From 0-14-0-20-45-22 sp041645495 (lineage in GTDB: Bacteria > Fidelibacterota > UBA2242), in NCBI GenBank assembly GCA_041645495.1, contig JBAZPZ010000109.1, positions 1 to 6,816 on the forward strand: DNA of 6,816 nucleotides. The letters are read 5' to 3'. Numbering within the stretch: position 1 is the first letter of the stretch; every line of letters starts with the position of its first letter. Both the position numbers and the translations under genes were made by a program. This document shows, piece after piece, positions 4,907-6,816 of the stretch. The notes under the pieces are model-generated. The model saw only the letters and a list, made by a program, of their open reading frames with translations. It searched no databases and was not told the origin of the DNA.

Positions 4907-6430
4907 ATGTCTTCATTTAGTGTCAAGGAATGGGTAAAACAGGTTGTCAAACAGGACGAGATCGATAAATATCTCGTCAACGGCGAAGATTTTATCAACG
5001 AAACAGAAATCAATTCGCACTTGTCCTCGACTATTAATCCTGATAAACAAGAAGTCCGCGACATTTTGCAGAAATCGCTCGCCATCGAACGGCTCGAACC
5101 CAACGAAACGGCAACTCTTTTGAATGTCACCGACGACGAACTCTGGAAGGAAATGTACGCGACCGGTCTGGAAGTGAAGCGAAAAGTTTACGACAACCGA
5201 ATCGTCTTCTTCGCGCCGCTTTATTGCGGAAATCTCTGCGTCAACAACTGCGCTTATTGTGGTTTTCGCAAAGAAAATGCAGAAGAAAAACGCAGAATTC
5301 TGACGATGGATGAAGTCGTCGAAGAAGCCAAAGTCGTGATCTCCGAAGGACACAAACGCATGATCGTCGTCTATGGCGAACATCCGAAAACCGACGCCGA
5401 TTACATTGCCAAGACAATCGAAACCATCTACGACGTGCGGGTCAAGGCGCGAAACGGTTACAGTTCTATTCGCCGCGTGAACGTCAACGCCGCGCCGATG
5501 TCGATCGACGAACTCCGGAAATTGCACGAAGTCGGCATCGGAACCTATCAGGTTTTTCAGGAAACCTATCACAAACCGACGTACGCCGCGGTTCATCCGG
5601 CAAACACACTGAAAGGCAACTATCGCTGGCGGTTATACGCGCTTCACCGCGCAATGGACGCCGGGATTGACGACATTGCTATCGGTGCCTTGGTTGGCGT
5701 TTATGAGTGGCGTTTCGACGTGATGGGACTTCTGTATCACACGATCGACCTCGAACGGCAATTCGGCATCGGTCCGCATACGATTTCATTTCCCAGACTG
5801 ACGCCCGCTTCCGGCGCGGAACTCAGCACAAAATCCAGTCATCTCGTGAATAACGCCGATTTTAAAAAACTCGTCACCGTTCTGAGATTGTCGGTTCCAT
5901 ATTCCGGTCTCATCATTACCGCAAGGGAAGAGGCGGAGATCAAGCGAGATGTCATAATGGTCGGATGCACGCAGACGGACGCTTCGACGAAGATCGGAAT
6001 CGGCGGTTATACCGAAGCATTAAAAGCGCTCAGTCTGGCGCAAACCACTGCACAGGTCAAAGAAAAACAGCAGTTCACACTTGGCGACACGCGAAGCCTC
6101 GATGATGTCATCCGTGAAATAGCCGAAATGGGAATGATCACTTCGTTCTGCACGGCGGGCTATCGATGCGGCAGAACCGGCGACAAGATCATGGGACTTC
6201 TCAAAGGATGCGTCGAAGGGAAATTCTGCAAACTAAACGCTGTACTGACTTTTCGGGAATATCTCGACGATTATGCTTCTCCGGCGACAAAAGAAATCGG
6301 CGAAAAGATCATCCAAAAAGAACTCGACGAAATTCGGCAAATTCCGTTTTTCCAAAAAGGAAATCTGCTTCAGACATTTCTAAAGTTTTACGAGCAAGTC
6401 AGTTCCGGCGAACGGGATATTTTTATTTAA
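4907..6430 (+). CDS. hydG: [FeFe]-hydrogenase H-cluster radical SAM maturase HydG
   Basis: HydG cleaves tyrosine to p-cresol and dehydroglycine and converts the latter to CO and cyanide, which leave bound to iron as the synthon for the H-cluster. The 507 residues cover a full-length protein. The radical-SAM motif is C111-VNN-C115-AY-C118. Strongly conserved stretches include YGEHPKTDADYI (156-167), RRVNVNAAPM (189-198), YQVFQETYH (214-222), GNYRWRLYALHRA and GIGPHTISFPR (287-297). The C-terminal Fe-S site is unusual. The canonical CX2CX22C would use residues 415, 418 and 441, but here they are C415, G418 and C441, with cysteines at 421 and 435 instead. Spacing from 418 to 441 is preserved, so this is a substitution and not an indel. 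The ThiH tyrosine lyase is the nearest alternative, but hydE and the TM1266 gene argue for HydG. HydF is not in the window. Confidence 0.95.
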   Translation: MSSFSVKEWVKQVVKQDEIDKYLVNGEDFINETEINSHLSSTINPDKQEVRDILQKSLAIERLEPNETATLLNVTDDELWKEMYATGLEVKRKVYDNRIVFFAPLYCGNLCVNNCAYCGFRKENAEEKRRILTMDEVVEEAKVVISEGHKRMIVVYGEHPKTDADYIAKTIETIYDVRVKARNGYSSIRRVNVNAAPMSIDELRKLHEVGIGTYQVFQETYHKPTYAAVHPANTLKGNYRWRLYALHRAMDAGIDDIAIGALVGVYEWRFDVMGLLYHTIDLERQFGIGPHTISFPRLTPASGAELSTKSSHLVNNADFKKLVTVLRLSVPYSGLIITAREEAEIKRDVIMVGCTQTDASTKIGIGGYTEALKALSLAQTTAQVKEKQQFTLGDTRSLDDVIREIAEMGMITSFCTAGYRCGRTGDKIMGLLKGCVEGKFCKLNAVLTFREYLDDYASPATKEIGEKIIQKELDEIRQIPFFQKGNLLQTFLKFYEQVSSGERDIFI

Positions 6431-6432
6431 CC

Positions 6433-6438
6433 GGAAGG
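6433..6438 (+). promoter_or_regulatory. Ribosome binding site fixing the start at 6445
   Basis: GGAAGG is placed six bases before ATG 6445. It selects this ATG over the longer open frame that runs upstream through the end of hydG. Confidence 0.6.
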
Positions 6439-6444
6439 CGATTC

Positions 6445-6717
6445 ATGAATTCGACAGAAAATATCAGCCGTAAAATTCAGGACAGCGCCGAACTGAAAAA
6501 GAAACTGACGATCTTTGCAGAGAAACTGAAAAACGAGTTAGGAGCGGACGTTTGTTTCTGCGAAATATTCGGAAACAGATGGTCGTATGTGGCAGGCAAT
6601 CAAGCAATTGACTTTCCCCAGCGACGAATTCGTTTGAACGATAAAATCGGGCTGATTGTCAGCGAGAATTTTTGGAATGACGAGAGTATTGTATCACTAA
6701 TTAAGAGTTTCCAGTGA
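6445..6717 (+). CDS. Unrecognised 90-residue protein in the hyd operon
   Basis: A gene of 90 codons plus stop begins 14 bases after hydG with its own ribosome site and ends in tandem stops (TGA 6715-6717, then TAA). I do not recognise the family. The product begins with a charged, probably helical segment (about residues 5-33, rich in Lys and Glu). It continues with alternating strand-like stretches: ADVCFCEIFGNRWSYVAGN (34-52, with a C37-x-C39 pair) and RRIRLNDKIGLIVSEN (60-75). It ends in a short amphipathic helix. There is no signal peptide or membrane segment, so it should be cytoplasmic. Helix-then-strand order recalls a small sensory or scaffold domain, but that is weak. Its base composition matches hydG, and same-strand tight spacing suggests co-transcription with the maturation genes and a possible accessory role in hydrogenase assembly or regulation. 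Confidence 0.75.
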   Translation: MNSTENISRKIQDSAELKKKLTIFAEKLKNELGADVCFCEIFGNRWSYVAGNQAIDFPQRRIRLNDKIGLIVSENFWNDESIVSLIKSFQ

Positions 6718-6816
6718 TAATAAAACAGGCTTTGGACATCAGAAGATGGGTATCGATCACGGGCTTCTGTTCTTTCGACTTCGTCGAAAGCGTCAACTCG
6801 GTTGACGCACTCCATA
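6714..6816 (+). CDS. Possible start of a further gene, cut by the window end
   Basis: From GTG 6714 a frame stays open to the window edge (34 codons, starting M-I-I-K-Q-A-L-D-I-R-R-W). It overlaps the previous stop as GTGA, a common operon junction. No family is recognisable from so few residues. Against it, the same bases hold two perfect hairpins typical of non-coding repeats, and an open frame of this length can arise by chance. Confidence 0.3.
   Translation, partial: MIIKQALDIRRWVSITGFCSFDFVESVNSVDALH
6772..6808. repeat. Pair of adjacent perfect hairpins
   Basis: CTTTCGAC (6772-6779) pairs with GTCGAAAG (6783-6790) over the loop TTC. Next, GCGTCAAC (6790-6797) pairs with GTTGACGC (6801-6808) over the loop TCG. 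Both stems are 8 bp without mismatch and share base 6790. No T-run follows within the window. This looks like a palindromic intergenic repeat of the REP type, or a processing or stability element at the end of the hyd transcript. Confidence 0.6.

Noticed and set aside
4913..5596. Long minus-strand frame (227 codons) opposite hydG
   Set aside because: It is a codon-phase shadow of hydG, whose protein is unmistakable; it has no domain and no ribosome site.
6166..6717. Long + frame starting inside hydG and ending with the 90-residue gene
   Set aside because: The first part overlaps hydG in another phase and looks non-protein-like. The ribosome site at 6433-6438 supports the start at 6445.
1..6816. 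tRNA, rRNA, CRISPR array or complete insertion sequence
   Set aside because: No cloverleaf, ribosomal consensus, regularly spaced repeats or transposase gene was found on either strand by eye.

Overview
The window reads as a chromosomal fragment of an anaerobic or fermentative bacterium. Its right half (about 2.9-6.8 kb) is the maturation operon for an [FeFe]-hydrogenase, a trait of strict or facultative anaerobes. Short TCCCGA/TCGGGA hairpins between genes and the style of the restriction genes recall the Bacteroidota/FCB side of the tree or related candidate phyla. That placement is an impression, not a demonstration. The catalytic hydrogenase and HydF are not in the window.

Layout, all genes on the + strand. 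(1) 1-197: C-terminal end of a PLP-dependent cysteine synthase-family enzyme. (2) 198-878: almost 700 bases with no convincing gene, holding small inverted repeats, a short hexamer repeat and probably sequence debris. (3) 879-2758: a two-gene type II restriction-modification cassette, an AT-rich beta-class DNA methyltransferase overlapping a PD-(D/E)XK endonuclease gene by ATGA. (4) 2759-2902: a spacer with a repeat-like segment and another TCCCGA/TCGGGA hairpin. (5) 2903-3403: a chimeric short gene with a lipoprotein signal sequence joined to a histidine-kinase ATPase domain that has lost its sensor and phospho-acceptor parts. (6) 3404-3601: a leader with a bidirectional terminator and then a second strong terminator ending exactly at the next ATG. 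(7) 3602-6717: TM1266-family regulator, hydE, hydG and an unrecognised 90-residue protein. (8) 6721-6816: two perfect back-to-back hairpins, overlapping the possible start of another gene.

HydE and HydG are radical-SAM enzymes that build the organometallic part of the H-cluster. HydG makes CO and CN- from tyrosine on an iron-cysteine synthon, and HydE processes that synthon before the HydF scaffold delivers the finished 2Fe unit. The small TM1266-family protein is a usual companion and presumed regulator.

The most interesting signals are these. First, an attenuator-like leader before the TM1266-hydE-hydG operon: a 12-bp helix (3520-3531 with 3567-3578) would exclude the terminator stem (3562-3570 with 3588-3596). 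Second, a HydG whose C-terminal cluster motif lacks the second cysteine of CX2CX22C and carries a cysteine three residues later. Third, the lipoprotein/kinase chimera next to an apparently acquired restriction island.
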